Source: an uncultured Bacteroidota bacterium (lineage in GTDB: Bacteria; Bacteroidota; Bacteroidia; Flavobacteriales; Flavobacteriaceae). From it: 64,000 nt of DNA. Below, one piece after another: positions 26,578-35,117 of this stretch. The number at the start of each line of letters is the position of its first letter. Within the stretch, counting starts at the first letter, position 1. The stretch is from NCBI GenBank assembly GCA_902614065.1, contig CACMJT010000006.1, positions 1 through 64,000 on the forward strand. Reading direction: 5' to 3'. The position numbers were made by a program, and so were the translations under genes. The notes beneath the pieces are model-generated. The model had not been told where the DNA came from and did no database searches. It was given only the letters and a program-made list of their open reading frames with translations.

Positions 26578-27519
26578 TTATTTTATAAAAAATGAGTTTA
26601 TTGATTTATTATTATTGACATTTTGCATTACATCAGCAAATAATTTCGAACATGTCAATACTTTAATTTTTTTTGATGTCTTTTTCTGGGGAATAGAGTC
26701 AGTTATAATTAATTCTTTAAGTTTGGATTTTTCTATTTTTTCATATGCATCCCCTGAAAGAAGTGCGTGAGTTGCAATGGCCCGTACAGATTTGGCTCCT
26801 CTTTCAACCATCAAGTTCGCAGCTTTTGTCAGTGTACCAGCGGTGTCAACCATATCGTCTACAATTATAACATTTTTATCAGTTACATCACCGATTAATT
26901 CCATATGAGATATAATATTCGCTTTTTTTCTTTGTTTATAACATACAACAACATTGCTTTCTAAAAATCTAGAGTATGCATAAGCTCTTTTTGAACCACC
27001 CATATCCGGTGATGCAATAGTAAGTTCCTCCAATTTTAAAGAATCTATGTATGGAATAAAAATTGTGGAAGCATATAAATGATCAACTGGTTTTTCAAAA
27101 AAGCCTTGAATTTGATCAGCATGCAAATCCATAGTAATTATTCTAGTTGCACCAGCAGCGACAAGCAAATTTGCAACCAATTTAGCTCCTATAGGAACCC
27201 TTGGTTTGTCTTTTCTGTCTTGTCTTGCCCAACCAAAATAGGGCATAACAGCAGTAATATGTCTAGCAGAAGATCTCTTAGCAGCATCTATCATAAGTAA
27301 CATTTCCATTAAATTATCTGTACTGGGGTGGGTAGACCCTATTATGAATAGTCTCGCTCCTCTAACTGATTCTTCGAAAGACGGTTGATATTCACCATCG
27401 CTGTAGTGAGAAAAATCAACATTACCCAAATCTAGCCCATAATGCTTAGCAATTTTTGATGCCAAATCAATACTTTGACTACAAGAAAAGATTTTTACTA
27501 TTGGATTTTGACCAGCCAT
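26578..27519 (-). CDS. prs: ribose-phosphate pyrophosphokinase
   Basis: Makes PRPP from ribose 5-phosphate and ATP for nucleotide, histidine and tryptophan synthesis. The 313-residue protein has MPYFGWARQDRKDKPRVPI (about 93-111), the metal-binding DLHADQIQGFF (about 130-140) and the PRPP loop VIIVDDMVDTAGTLTKAA (about 213-230). It is the first gene of an eight-gene minus-strand operon (prs, rplY, pth, ribF, serS, rsmA, mgtE, serA-like) and is divergent from the tRNA-Leu gene. Confidence 0.97.
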   Translation of the reverse strand: MAGQNPIVKIFSCSQSIDLASKIAKHYGLDLGNVDFSHYSDGEYQPSFEESVRGARLFIIGSTHPSTDNLMEMLLMIDAAKRSSARHITAVMPYFGWARQDRKDKPRVPIGAKLVANLLVAAGATRIITMDLHADQIQGFFEKPVDHLYASTIFIPYIDSLKLEELTIASPDMGGSKRAYAYSRFLESNVVVCYKQRKKANIISHMELIGDVTDKNVIIVDDMVDTAGTLTKAANLMVERGAKSVRAIATHALLSGDAYEKIEKSKLKELIITDSIPQKKTSKKIKVLTCSKLFADVMQNVNNNKSINSFFIK

Positions 27520-27532
27520 TTTTTTTGGGGCT

Positions 27533-27540
27533 CAAATTTA
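27533..27540 (-). promoter_or_regulatory. candidate -7 element for the prs operon
   Basis: On the minus strand this reads TAAATTTG, a full match to TAnnTTTG, ending 13 bases before the prs ATG. The same octamer occurs on the plus strand upstream of the tRNA at 27582-27589, making a divergent promoter pair. No -33 element is clear. Confidence 0.45.
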
Positions 27541-27581
27541 ATAATTATTTGATATAAAGTCCTAGAAACTAAAAGTTTTTA

Positions 27582-27589
27582 TAAATTTG
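27582..27589 (+). promoter_or_regulatory. candidate -7 element for tRNA-Leu
   Basis: TAAATTTG matches TAnnTTTG and ends 9 bases before the first base of the tRNA, a distance that would start transcription close to the mature 5' end. Confidence 0.45.
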
Positions 27590-27598
27590 GCTCCCTTT

Positions 27599-27682
27599 GC
27601 TTCGGTGGCGGAATTGGTAGACGCGCTGGATTCAAAATCCAGTTCTGGCAACAGAGTGTGGGTTCGATTCCCACCCGAAGTA
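27599..27682 (+). tRNA. tRNA-Leu(CAA)
   Basis: A class II tRNA of 84 bases. The 7-bp acceptor stem pairs GCTTCGG with CCGAAGT (one G-T wobble at the end). The D arm is GCGGAATTGGTAGACGCG. The anticodon arm CTGGA-TTCAAAA-TCCAG gives anticodon CAA, reading UUG. The long variable arm has the stem TCTG/CAGA, and the T arm is GTGGG-TTCGATT-CCCAC. CCA is not encoded. The gene marks the boundary between the housekeeping operon and the polysaccharide island. Confidence 0.97.
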
Positions 27683-27709
27683 CAAATACATACTTTATAT
27701 CCTATTAAC

Positions 27710-27717
27710 TATATTTG
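27710..27717 (+). promoter_or_regulatory. candidate -7 element for the aminotransferase gene
   Basis: TATATTTG matches TAnnTTTG and lies 28 bases upstream of the ATG at 27746, between the tRNA and the aminotransferase. It would give a leader of about 20 bases. No -33 element is clear. Confidence 0.4.
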
Positions 27718-27745
27718 ATGAATGAAATTAATTGCTTTACTATAA

Positions 27746-28879
27746 ATGAGTAATATACAAATGGTTGACCTCAAAAGTCAATACTTAAAAATAAAGACCC
27801 AAATCGATAGAGAAGTTCTAGATACAATTTCATCAACAAAGTATATTAATGGCCCGAAAGTACATGAGTTTTCATCAAATCTTTCTAAATATTTGGGATG
27901 TAAACATGTAATCCCATGCGCAAATGGAACAGATGCATTACAAATCGCTTTAATGTCCTGCAATTTAAAACCTGGAGATGAGGTAATTTGCCCATCTTTT
28001 ACATATGTTGCAACTGCTGAGGTTGTTGCTTTATTGGGGCTAAAACCAGTAATGGCTGATGTTGATGAAAACACTTTCAACATGTGTGTTGAACACATTG
28101 AACCTTTAATAACTTCAAAAACTAAAGCCATTGTTCCGGTACATTTATTTGGTCAATCTACAAACATGGAGGAGATTTTAATTTTAGCCAAAAAGCATGA
28201 TTTATTTGTTATAGAGGATAATGCTCAGGCTATTGGTTCCAACTACAAATTCTCAAATGGTGAAATAAAAAAAACAGGTACAATTGGTCACATCGGAACG
28301 ACATCTTTCTTTCCATCAAAAAATTTAGGCTGTTATGGTGACGGTGGAGCTATGTTCACCAATGATGACAATCTCGCAGAAAAAATGAAAATGATTGCAA
28401 ATCATGGTCAAAACAAAAGGTATTATCACAAGGTTACGGGTTGTAATTCGAGACTTGATTCCATCCAAGCTGCAATACTAAATGTGAAATTAAAATACCT
28501 GGATCAGTACAATTCAAACAGGGAAAAAATGGCCAAAACTTATGATATTGGTTTTGGTGATGTAGAACATTTAAGTATACCTTTTAGATCACCAAACTCA
28601 ACTCATGTATTTCACCAATATACATTAAAAACCTCTACTGATTACAGAGATAAATTGATAAAATATCTAACAGAAAAAGAAATTCCTGCTATGATTTATT
28701 ATCCAGTTCCGCTCTACAGGCAAGAAGCATTTTCAAGCTATGTCCCTGAAAATTTTTCCTTAGATAATATTGAGAAACTATGCAACTCTGTTTTCTCACT
28801 TCCAATTCATTCAGAAAAGGAAAATTCTCAACAGGAGAAGATAATTGAAGCGGTAAGATCTTTTTTTAATTCAATTTAA
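27746..28879 (+). CDS. DegT/DnrJ/EryC1-family sugar aminotransferase, WbpE/WlbC-like
   Basis: This 377-residue PLP enzyme transfers an amino group to a keto-sugar nucleotide. The PLP pocket is seen in ANGTDALQIAL (about 55-65), the EDNAQAIG aspartate segment (about 155-165) and the PLP lysine in SFFPSKNLGCYGDGGA (about 190-205). The start IQMVDLKSQYLKIKTQID resembles WbpE/WlbC enzymes, which act at C3 of UDP-GlcNAc-derived uronic acid. WbpA-, WbpB- and WbpI-like genes lie 10-14 kb downstream, so it may complete that pathway. A role in another amino-sugar route is possible. It has its own candidate promoter just after the tRNA. Confidence 0.85.
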   Translation: MSNIQMVDLKSQYLKIKTQIDREVLDTISSTKYINGPKVHEFSSNLSKYLGCKHVIPCANGTDALQIALMSCNLKPGDEVICPSFTYVATAEVVALLGLKPVMADVDENTFNMCVEHIEPLITSKTKAIVPVHLFGQSTNMEEILILAKKHDLFVIEDNAQAIGSNYKFSNGEIKKTGTIGHIGTTSFFPSKNLGCYGDGGAMFTNDDNLAEKMKMIANHGQNKRYYHKVTGCNSRLDSIQAAILNVKLKYLDQYNSNREKMAKTYDIGFGDVEHLSIPFRSPNSTHVFHQYTLKTSTDYRDKLIKYLTEKEIPAMIYYPVPLYRQEAFSSYVPENFSLDNIEKLCNSVFSLPIHSEKENSQQEKIIEAVRSFFNSI

Positions 28880-28880
28880 G

Positions 28881-29501
28881 CTGAGAAAATTTAAAAAATA
28901 CGGTTTAGTTTTTACGTTTATTTTTTTCGCAATTGAACTGTACCCTCAGTTAGAAGCTAAAGCAAATGTATTGACATCATTAGGTTTGATACCAAATGTT
29001 GGAGTCGAGATTCAAACTGGTCAAAAAAACAGCTTACAGTTGGATGTTCTAGCATCTTTTTGGAATAAATTAAATAATTCTAAAACTCCACTACATATTA
29101 ACCAAACATTTTTAGAATACAGATTTTATAAAAGAAATGATTTAAGTGGGGTTTTTATTGGCCCTCACATTGGATATGGAATGTTTACTTTAAAAAAACC
29201 AAATTTTGCCATAATATATGACCCCTATGGTGGTGGAAATTACGATAATGATACGTATCAATCTGGAAGAGTTGCCTTTTATGGATTAACCATTGGATAT
29301 AAAAAAAGACTTAGTCAGAGAATATCTTTGGAAGCTTTTATTGGAGGTGGATATTCGATGTCAAACTATAAGGCATATAGAGAGGACAACAGAATTGATA
29401 TTACGGATAATTGGAGAACCTTTAACAGAAGCGGGGAGTTTGTAGCCTACAGGGGAGGTCTAATGATAAATTATAATTTTAACCCTTACAAAAACAAATA
29501 A
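28881..29501 (+). CDS. DUF3575-like outer-membrane protein, apparent CTG start
   Basis: Starting at the CTG at 28881 gives 206 residues with a proper signal peptide (MRKFKKYGLVFTFIFFAIEL) followed by KANVLTSLGLIPNVGVEIQTG, which matches the N-terminal strand of DUF3575 outer-membrane proteins. The body has alternating beta strands with aromatic girdle residues and ends YNFNPYKNK. No ATG, GTG or TTG is in frame between the upstream stop at 28854 and the TTG at 28971, which would remove the signal and first strand. The CTG lies 2 bp after the aminotransferase stop, so translation may be coupled. The function is unknown; a small beta-barrel is likely. Confidence 0.7.
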   Translation: MRKFKKYGLVFTFIFFAIELYPQLEAKANVLTSLGLIPNVGVEIQTGQKNSLQLDVLASFWNKLNNSKTPLHINQTFLEYRFYKRNDLSGVFIGPHIGYGMFTLKKPNFAIIYDPYGGGNYDNDTYQSGRVAFYGLTIGYKKRLSQRISLEAFIGGGYSMSNYKAYREDNRIDITDNWRTFNRSGEFVAYRGGLMINYNFNPYKNK

Positions 29502-29513
29502 TATTACTATTTT

Positions 29514-30488
29514 TTATTTTTTAAACCAGTTGATGGTTCTTTTAATTCCCTCTTCAAATTTCATTTTTGGTGACCAATCGAGTTCGGATCGTATTTTACT
29601 TGAATCAATTGAATACCTAAAATCATGACCCTTTCTATCATCTACAAAAGATATTAGATTATTATAATTGAAATCATTTGGATATAAATCAACATACATT
29701 TCTATAATTTTATAAACTAAATCTAAATTTGATATTTCATATCCACCACCGATATTATATGTTTCCCCAACACGTCCATTATTAAAAATCTTTTCAATTG
29801 CCAAAACATGATCGTTTACATATAACCAATCTCGGATATTTTTACCCTTTCCATAAATTGGAATAGGCCTTCTCTCGATTAGTGATTTTATAACAGTTGG
29901 TATGAATTTCTCTTCATTTTGATATGGTCCATAATTGTTAGAGCAATTAGATATAACTACTGGCAGATTATGAGTATTAAAATAAGATCTTACAAAATGA
30001 TCGGAAGATGCTTTTGATGCTGAATAAGGCGACTTAGGATCATACTTTGTAGTTTCTTTAAAAGATCCATTTAAGCCCAACGATCCGTACACTTCGTCAG
30101 TAGAAATGTGATAAAATAAATGATCTCTTTTTCCAATCCAATTATTTTTAGCTGCATTTAATAAGTTAACAGTGCCAATTACATTAGTTAAAGCAAAATC
30201 AATAGAGTTATCAATTGATCTGTCAACATGCGACTCAGCAGCCAAATGTATTACATGAGTTATATCGTATTTTTTAAAAACATCATCAACATCTTCAGCA
30301 TTATTGATATTAATTTTTAAAAATTTATAATTATCGAAAGATTCAATATCAACGATGTTTTTTGGTTCTGCAGCATACGTTAAACAATCAAGGTTGATTA
30401 TCTGATGTTCTGAGTATTCTTTCACGAAGTGTTTAACGACGTGTGCCCCAATGAATCCAGCTCCACCTGTTATTAAAATTTTCTTCAT
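29514..30488 (-). CDS. rfbB: dTDP-glucose 4,6-dehydratase
   Basis: Converts dTDP-glucose to dTDP-4-keto-6-deoxyglucose, the second step to dTDP-L-rhamnose. The 324-residue short-chain dehydrogenase fold has the NAD motif GGAGFIGAH (about 8-16), the catalytic triad region STDEVYGSLG with the D-E pair, and YSASKASSDH with Tyr and Lys (about 155-165). The order on this strand is rfbA, rfbC, rfbD, rfbB, with overlaps of 1 to 11 bp between neighbours. It converges on the DUF3575-like gene. Confidence 0.95.
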   Translation of the reverse strand: MKKILITGGAGFIGAHVVKHFVKEYSEHQIINLDCLTYAAEPKNIVDIESFDNYKFLKININNAEDVDDVFKKYDITHVIHLAAESHVDRSIDNSIDFALTNVIGTVNLLNAAKNNWIGKRDHLFYHISTDEVYGSLGLNGSFKETTKYDPKSPYSASKASSDHFVRSYFNTHNLPVVISNCSNNYGPYQNEEKFIPTVIKSLIERRPIPIYGKGKNIRDWLYVNDHVLAIEKIFNNGRVGETYNIGGGYEISNLDLVYKIIEMYVDLYPNDFNYNNLISFVDDRKGHDFRYSIDSSKIRSELDWSPKMKFEEGIKRTINWFKK

Positions 30489-31339
30489 TAAATATTTTTA
30501 AGAAATTTCATTAGAGATTCTTTCCAATAGGGTATTTTTAAATTAAACGCCGATATTATTTTTGTTTTATCAGTAATTGCAAATTTAGGTCTTTTAGACA
30601 ATTGATTAATTTCATTTGTCTTAATTTCTTCTAAATTGCATTTAATGTTAGCCTCTTTTAATATAACTTTTGCAAATTCAAACCATGATGTATAGCCAAG
30701 GTTTGAAAAATTATAAATTTTAGATTCTTTATCAAATCTTTCTTTGGATTTTATAATTTCTATTATAGCATTGGCTAAATCGTTAGCATTAGTTGGACAC
30801 CCGTATTGATCTCCAACAATTTTTAATAAATCCTTACTTTTTGATTTTTCAATAATAGTTTTTACAAAATTTCTACCAAATGATGAATAAAGCCATGATG
30901 TTCTAATGACAATTGATTCCGAAATTGAATTTTCTATATGTTTTTCACCATTTAACTTTGAAACCCCGTAGTAATTTTGGGGATTAACATGCTCATATTC
31001 CGAAATTGCTGATTTATTAATTCCATTATATACATAGTCTGTTGATATATGAATCAATCTTAGTTTGTAAGTTTCAGAAATCTCGACTAAATTTTTAATA
31101 GCATTGCTGTTTAATGCATCAGCTTTTTCCTTTTCGATTTCAGCACCATCAACATCAGTGTAGGCTGCGCAGTTAACAATACAGTTTATGTCTTGGTTTA
31201 TAATTACTGATTCAATTTTTTCTTTTTTAGTTATATCTAAGCTATTAATATCAGTAAAGATAAATTGAGAATTATTTTTTATGATAGATTGAATTGTTTT
31301 ACCCAACTGTCCATTTGACCCAGTAACAAGTGTTATCAT
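30488..31339 (-). CDS. rfbD: dTDP-4-dehydrorhamnose reductase
   Basis: Last step of dTDP-L-rhamnose synthesis (NADPH reduction). The 283-residue protein has VTGSNGQLGKTIQ (about 4-16), NCAAYTDVDGAE (about 60-71), STDYVYNG and YYGVSKLNGE with the Tyr-Lys pair (about 125-134). It ends where rfbB begins (1-bp overlap) and starts within the 3' end of rfbC (4-bp overlap). Confidence 0.94.
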   Translation of the reverse strand: MITLVTGSNGQLGKTIQSIIKNNSQFIFTDINSLDITKKEKIESVIINQDINCIVNCAAYTDVDGAEIEKEKADALNSNAIKNLVEISETYKLRLIHISTDYVYNGINKSAISEYEHVNPQNYYGVSKLNGEKHIENSISESIVIRTSWLYSSFGRNFVKTIIEKSKSKDLLKIVGDQYGCPTNANDLANAIIEIIKSKERFDKESKIYNFSNLGYTSWFEFAKVILKEANIKCNLEEIKTNEINQLSKRPKFAITDKTKIISAFNLKIPYWKESLMKFLKNI

Positions 31340-31896
31340 CGATGAAATCTAAATTTTGGTGATTCCTCTAGATTCGGAGAAATAGAATCTTTTTTACTCC
31401 TAATAATTTTATCACAATAAGCTTGCAGATCAAAATTAAGTTTTGGATCAAGTGAATTTATTCCGTGATCACAATCCTTACTGTAATAATTATCTACTTG
31501 ATAATGAACTTCTGCACTATCACTTAATACCAAAAAACCGTGAGCAAACCCTTTAGGAACTAATAATTGGTAATGGTTTATATCATTTAAAATAATTTGT
31601 ATTCCTTTTCCGTATGTCTTTGATCCCTGTCTAATATCAACAATCAAATCTAAAATTTCACCTTTGTAAACGCTAACTAGTTTTGTTTGAGCATAGGGAT
31701 ATGTTTGAAAATGAAGCCCTCTCAAAACACCTTTTTTACTTTTTGATAAATTGCTTTGACAAAAATTAAATTTTGCATTTAAGAAATCTTCTAGAAGATC
31801 TTTTCTAAAAATTTCTGCAAAAAATCCTCTTTCGTCTTTTATGATTTTCGGCTTGCAGAGTATAGGGCCTTCAATGTCAAATTTTTTAAATTCCAT
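31336..31896 (-). CDS. rfbC: dTDP-4-dehydrorhamnose 3,5-epimerase
   Basis: Epimerises C3 and C5 of the keto-sugar. The 186-residue cupin shows [13 protein letters not shown] (about 21-33), the catalytic His region [21 protein letters not shown] (His at about 60), [11 protein letters not shown] and [15 protein letters not shown] (about 113-127). Length is typical. It overlaps rfbA by 11 bp. Confidence 0.96.
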   Translation of the reverse strand: MEFKKFDIEGPILCKPKIIKDERGFFAEIFRKDLLEDFLNAKFNFCQSNLSKSKKGVLRGLHFQTYPYAQTKLVSVYKGEILDLIVDIRQGSKTYGKGIQIILNDINHYQLLVPKGFAHGFLVLSDSAEVHYQVDNYYSKDCDHGINSLDPKLNFDLQAYCDKIIRSKKDSISPNLEESPKFRFHR

Positions 31897-32761
31897 TTAA
31901 GATACCTTCTAAATAACTTCCATATTGGTTTTTACCAATTGATTTAATTAATTCTCCAAATTGCTGACGATTTATATAACCCAATTTAAATGCAATTTCT
32001 TCTATACAAGCAATTTTAAGTCCTGTTCTTTTTTCAATTGTATGGATAAAATTAGAAGCTTCAAGCATAGACTCGTGAGTTCCTGAATCCAGCCATGTAA
32101 AGCTTTTGTCTAATAGTTCAACCTTTAATTCTTCTTTTTTTAGATACTCTGTATTTATGGACGTTATTTCAAGTTCACCCCTTTGACTTGGTTTTGTTTT
32201 TTTTGCTATTTCTACAACGTTCGGAGGGTAAAAATATAATCCAACAACTGCATAATTACTCTTTGGTTTTAAAGGCTTTTCCTTAATTGAAATTACATTA
32301 TCATCTTTATATTCCACAACCCCATATCTTGAGGGATTTTTTACATAAAAGCCAAAAACTTTAGCTTTTTTGTTTTTGATTAATTCTGAAACACTATTTT
32401 GAAGAATTTTAGTAAAACCGCTACCATAAAAAATATTGTCACCAAGGATCAAACAGACAGGTTTATTCCCAACAAATTTTTCACCAATAATAAATGCCTC
32501 AGCTATACCCTTTGGTTTTTTCTGTTCAGCGTATTGCAATTTAATCCCAATGCTTGATCCTGTTCCAAGAAGTCTTTTGAAATTTGGTAAATCTCTAGGG
32601 GTTGAAATAATTAAAATTTCCTTTATACCTGCAAGCATCAAGACTGACAATGGATAGTAAATCATTGGCTTATCATGAATAGCTAATAATTGTTTAGATT
32701 GTCCTTTTGTAAGTGGATACAATCGAGTACCACTACCACCTGCTAGTATAATGCCTTTCAT
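31886..32761 (-). CDS. rfbA: glucose-1-phosphate thymidylyltransferase
   Basis: Makes dTDP-glucose from dTTP and glucose 1-phosphate, the first step of the rhamnose pathway. I chose the ATG at 32761 because it gives the canonical start [18 protein letters not shown]; an in-frame ATG at 32779 adds six residues with no family match. Further signatures are [20 protein letters not shown] (substrate binding), [10 protein letters not shown] (metal-binding Asp, about 105-114) and [18 protein letters not shown]. At 291 residues it is the usual length. It is divergent from the regulator gene at 32843. Confidence 0.96.
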   Translation of the reverse strand: MKGIILAGGSGTRLYPLTKGQSKQLLAIHDKPMIYYPLSVLMLAGIKEILIISTPRDLPNFKRLLGTGSSIGIKLQYAEQKKPKGIAEAFIIGEKFVGNKPVCLILGDNIFYGSGFTKILQNSVSELIKNKKAKVFGFYVKNPSRYGVVEYKDDNVISIKEKPLKPKSNYAVVGLYFYPPNVVEIAKKTKPSQRGELEITSINTEYLKKEELKVELLDKSFTWLDSGTHESMLEASNFIHTIEKRTGLKIACIEEIAFKLGYINRQQFGELIKSIGKNQYGSYLEGILNGI

Positions 32762-32798
32762 TATTGCTAATTTATCCATTTTAAATAAAATATCACTA

Positions 32799-32838
32799 AG
32801 TACTTTTATTACTCAATTTTTTTAGTACTTTTGTTACT
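32799..32838 (+). repeat. pair of 15-bp direct repeats over the regulator promoter
   Basis: AGTACTTTTATTACT (32799-32813) and AGTACTTTTGTTACT (32824-32838) differ at one base and start 25 bp apart. They lie in the rfbA/regulator divergent region, 5 to 44 bp upstream of the regulator ATG at 32843. Each begins with the palindromic hexamer AGTACT. The arrangement suggests two binding sites for one protein, plausibly autoregulation by the winged-helix gene that follows. That role is inference. Confidence 0.5.
32826..32833 (+). promoter_or_regulatory. candidate -7 element for the regulator-nusG-like operon
   Basis: TACTTTTG matches TAnnTTTG and lies inside the second direct repeat, ending 9 bases before the ATG at 32843. 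A TTTT at 32804-32807 is at roughly the right distance to be a degenerate -33 element. A protein bound to the second repeat would cover this promoter. Confidence 0.45.
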
Positions 32839-32842
32839 TGTT

Positions 32843-33346
32843 ATGTTAGAGGCTTTAATTACATCAAAGACAAGATTAAGAATGCTTATAAAGTTTTTTA
32901 TAGGCGCCTCAAACAAAGGTTATTTAAACGGTCTAGCTACAGAATTTAATGAGTCAACAAACTCTATAAGAAAGGAACTAAATAATTTATCAGAATCAGG
33001 ATACCTACTAAAACAAAAAAAAGACAATAAAATTATATACCAAGCCAACAAGATACACCCCATGTTTAAAGTATTACAAAAAATAGTAAGACAACATTTG
33101 GGAATTGAGGATATTGTTGAAACAATTATTTCAAGAATTGGAGAAGTTCATAAAATTGTGCTTATCGGTGATTACGCTAAAGGCTTAGATACTGGTACGA
33201 TTAGTATCATTATAATTGGAAAAGAAATAGATGATAAATACTTAAAAAACCTTAAAGTTAAAATTAGAGATAAAATTAAAAGAGACGTTGTATTTGAATT
33301 GAATACTGAAATACCCAAAAAAAACATAATTCTTTATCAAAAATAA
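32843..33346 (+). CDS. winged-helix regulator with nucleotidyltransferase-like C-terminal domain
   Basis: A 167-residue protein. The N-terminal half (MLEALITSKTRLRMLIKFF to about 75) is an ArsR-like winged helix with ATEFNESTNSIRKELNNLSESGYL as the recognition region. The second half (about 95-167, VHKIVLIGDYAKGLDTGTISIIIIG) looks like a minimal nucleotidyltransferase (MNT) fold in which G-D-Y stands where the usual G-S motif would be. The distal acidic pair is not obvious, so catalysis is doubtful. I chose the ATG at 32843 over the upstream TTG at 32831 because MLEALITSKTR is the family-like start. It abuts the nusG-like gene with no gap and is the likely repressor or switch of the polysaccharide operon. 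Confidence 0.8.
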   Translation: MLEALITSKTRLRMLIKFFIGASNKGYLNGLATEFNESTNSIRKELNNLSESGYLLKQKKDNKIIYQANKIHPMFKVLQKIVRQHLGIEDIVETIISRIGEVHKIVLIGDYAKGLDTGTISIIIIGKEIDDKYLKNLKVKIRDKIKRDVVFELNTEIPKKNIILYQK

Positions 33347-33790
33347 ATGAACTGGTACGTTTTACATACTAAGCCAAGACACGAAAAAAAGGTAGAAAAA
33401 GATCTATTAGACATTGGTATTAATGCATACTGTCCAACGCGCACAGAGTATAGGGTTTGGAGTGATAGAAAGAAAAAAATTGAAAAACCTGTTTTATCAT
33501 CAATGGTGCTTGTAAGAATAGGTGAAAAAGAATTAAATAAAGTTTTCTATTCAAAAAGTGTTTTAAGATATATGTTTTGGTTAGGTAAAAGATCGATTGT
33601 CAGAGATTTTGAAGTTAAAATTTTAAAACAAAATTTATCAAAAAATAATATTAAAGATCCAAAAGTTGGTTCAACAATTGGCATTACGAGTTTTGGTGAT
33701 AGATTAGGTACAATTGATAAAATATCAAAAAATAAAATCTGGGTTAGTTTGAAGGACTTGGGTTACAAATTAATGCTGGAAACAGCATAA
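33347..33790 (+). CDS. NusG-paralogue transcription antiterminator (UpxY-like)
   Basis: A 147-residue protein with the NGN domain start MNWYVLHTKPRHEKKVEKDLLDIGINAYCPTR, the usual aromatic/basic RNA-polymerase-binding face, and a reduced KOW-like C-terminal domain (about 105-147, VGSTIGITSFGDRLGTIDKI). It is too short and too diverged to be the housekeeping NusG. Specialised NusG paralogues such as UpxY in Bacteroides and RfaH in enterics sit at the head of capsule operons and let polymerase read through long polysaccharide operons. The position directly before a chain of overlapping capsule genes fits that role. The RNA or DNA element it would recognise is unknown. Confidence 0.87.
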   Translation: MNWYVLHTKPRHEKKVEKDLLDIGINAYCPTRTEYRVWSDRKKKIEKPVLSSMVLVRIGEKELNKVFYSKSVLRYMFWLGKRSIVRDFEVKILKQNLSKNNIKDPKVGSTIGITSFGDRLGTIDKISKNKIWVSLKDLGYKLMLETA

Positions 33791-33854
33791 GTTAAATTAA
33801 AATTAAAGCCATGTGTATTTTACAATGTAACTTACACTAGCGAAGCTATTAAAT

Positions 33855-35117
33855 ATGTCTTATATTTTTACATCAGAATCGGTTAGTGAAGGGCATCCAG
33901 ACAAAATTGCAGATCAGATTAGTGATGCAATTTTAGATGCCTTTTTAGTGCTTGATAAAAATTCTAAAGTTGCTTGTGAAGTTATGGTCACGACTGGACA
34001 AGTTATAATTTCTGGTGAGGTTAGTTCACAAGCCTATGTCGATATTGAAAAAGTTGTTCGAGAACAGATTAAAAATATTGGTTACGATAAGAGTGAACTT
34101 AAATTTGATTATAAATCTTGTGGGATTCTAACTTACATAAATGAACAGTCTCCGGACATTGCGATTGGCATTGAGACTAAAGAACCAAAATTACAAGGAG
34201 CTGGTGACCAAGGTATTATGTTCGGTTACGCTGTTAATGAAACAAAAGAATATATTCCCATGACCTTAGATTTATCACACAAAATATTGGCTGAGTTAGC
34301 TTTGATTAGAAAAGACGGAAATACTATGTCATACTTAAGACCAGATTCAAAGTGTCAAGTAACTATCCAATACGATAAACAGAATAGACCAAAAAAAATA
34401 ATATCGATTGTTTTGTCCACTCAACATGAAGATTTTGATAGCGATGAAAATATGCTTAAAAAAATAAAGGATGATATCAAAAAAATATTAATACCAAGGA
34501 TAAAAAAATATAATTTACAATACTCACAGCTTCTTTCTGATGATGGCATAAAATATTTTATCAATCCAACTGGAAAATTTGTTGTAGGAGGACCATATGG
34601 TGATACGGGTTTGACTGGAAGAAAAATTATAGTTGACACATATGGTGGAAAAGGAGGTCATGGTGGAGGGGCTTTCTCGGGTAAGGATCCGAGTAAAGTT
34701 GACAGAAGTGCTGCTTATGCAGCTCGACATTTGGCAAAAAATATTGTGGCGGCAGGAATTGCTTCTGAATGTTTGATTCAAATAAGCTATGCGATTGGAA
34801 AATCTAAACCACTCAGCATATACACTAATACGTATGGTACTAGTAATTTAACAATCTCCGACGACAAAATTTCATTAATTTTAAAAGATAAAATTGACCT
34901 AACACCATATGGAATAATCGAAAGATTGAAATTAAAATCACCCATATACACCGAAACTGCAGCTTATGGACATTTTGGAAGAAAGCCAAATAAGCTAATT
35001 AAAGATTATTCATTTATTCACAAAAACTTTAATAAAATAAATACAGAATTATTCACATGGGAAAAGTTAGATTATGTAGATTTGCTAACTCAAATTTTTA
35101 AAAAATTCTACAGATGA
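33855..35117 (+). CDS. metK: S-adenosylmethionine synthetase
   Basis: Makes SAM from methionine and ATP. The 420-residue protein carries [25 protein letters not shown] (start of the ATP site), [12 protein letters not shown] (about 116-127), and the P-loop-like [25 protein letters not shown] (about 262-288). Length is slightly above the E. coli enzyme. It starts 64 bp after the nusG-like gene with no promoter element visible, and overlaps ahcY by the ATGA junction. It thus appears cotranscribed with the capsule regulator module. Confidence 0.97.
   Translation: MSYIFTSESVSEGHPDKIADQISDAILDAFLVLDKNSKVACEVMVTTGQVIISGEVSSQAYVDIEKVVREQIKNIGYDKSELKFDYKSCGILTYINEQSPDIAIGIETKEPKLQGAGDQGIMFGYAVNETKEYIPMTLDLSHKILAELALIRKDGNTMSYLRPDSKCQVTIQYDKQNRPKKIISIVLSTQHEDFDSDENMLKKIKDDIKKILIPRIKKYNLQYSQLLSDDGIKYFINPTGKFVVGGPYGDTGLTGRKIIVDTYGGKGGHGGGAFSGKDPSKVDRSAAYAARHLAKNIVAAGIASECLIQISYAIGKSKPLSIYTNTYGTSNLTISDDKISLILKDKIDLTPYGIIERLKLKSPIYTETAAYGHFGRKPNKLIKDYSFIHKNFNKINTELFTWEKLDYVDLLTQIFKKFYR

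Noticed and set aside
27599..27745. Integrase or attachment site next to tRNA-Leu
   Set aside because: No integrase gene is present and I could not find a copy of the tRNA 3' end within the window by eye.
33791..33854. Possible SAM riboswitch before metK
   Set aside because: The 64-base gap is too short for known SAM-I or SAM-IV folds. Only a tiny TAGC-GAA-GCTA hairpin (33838-33848) is visible.
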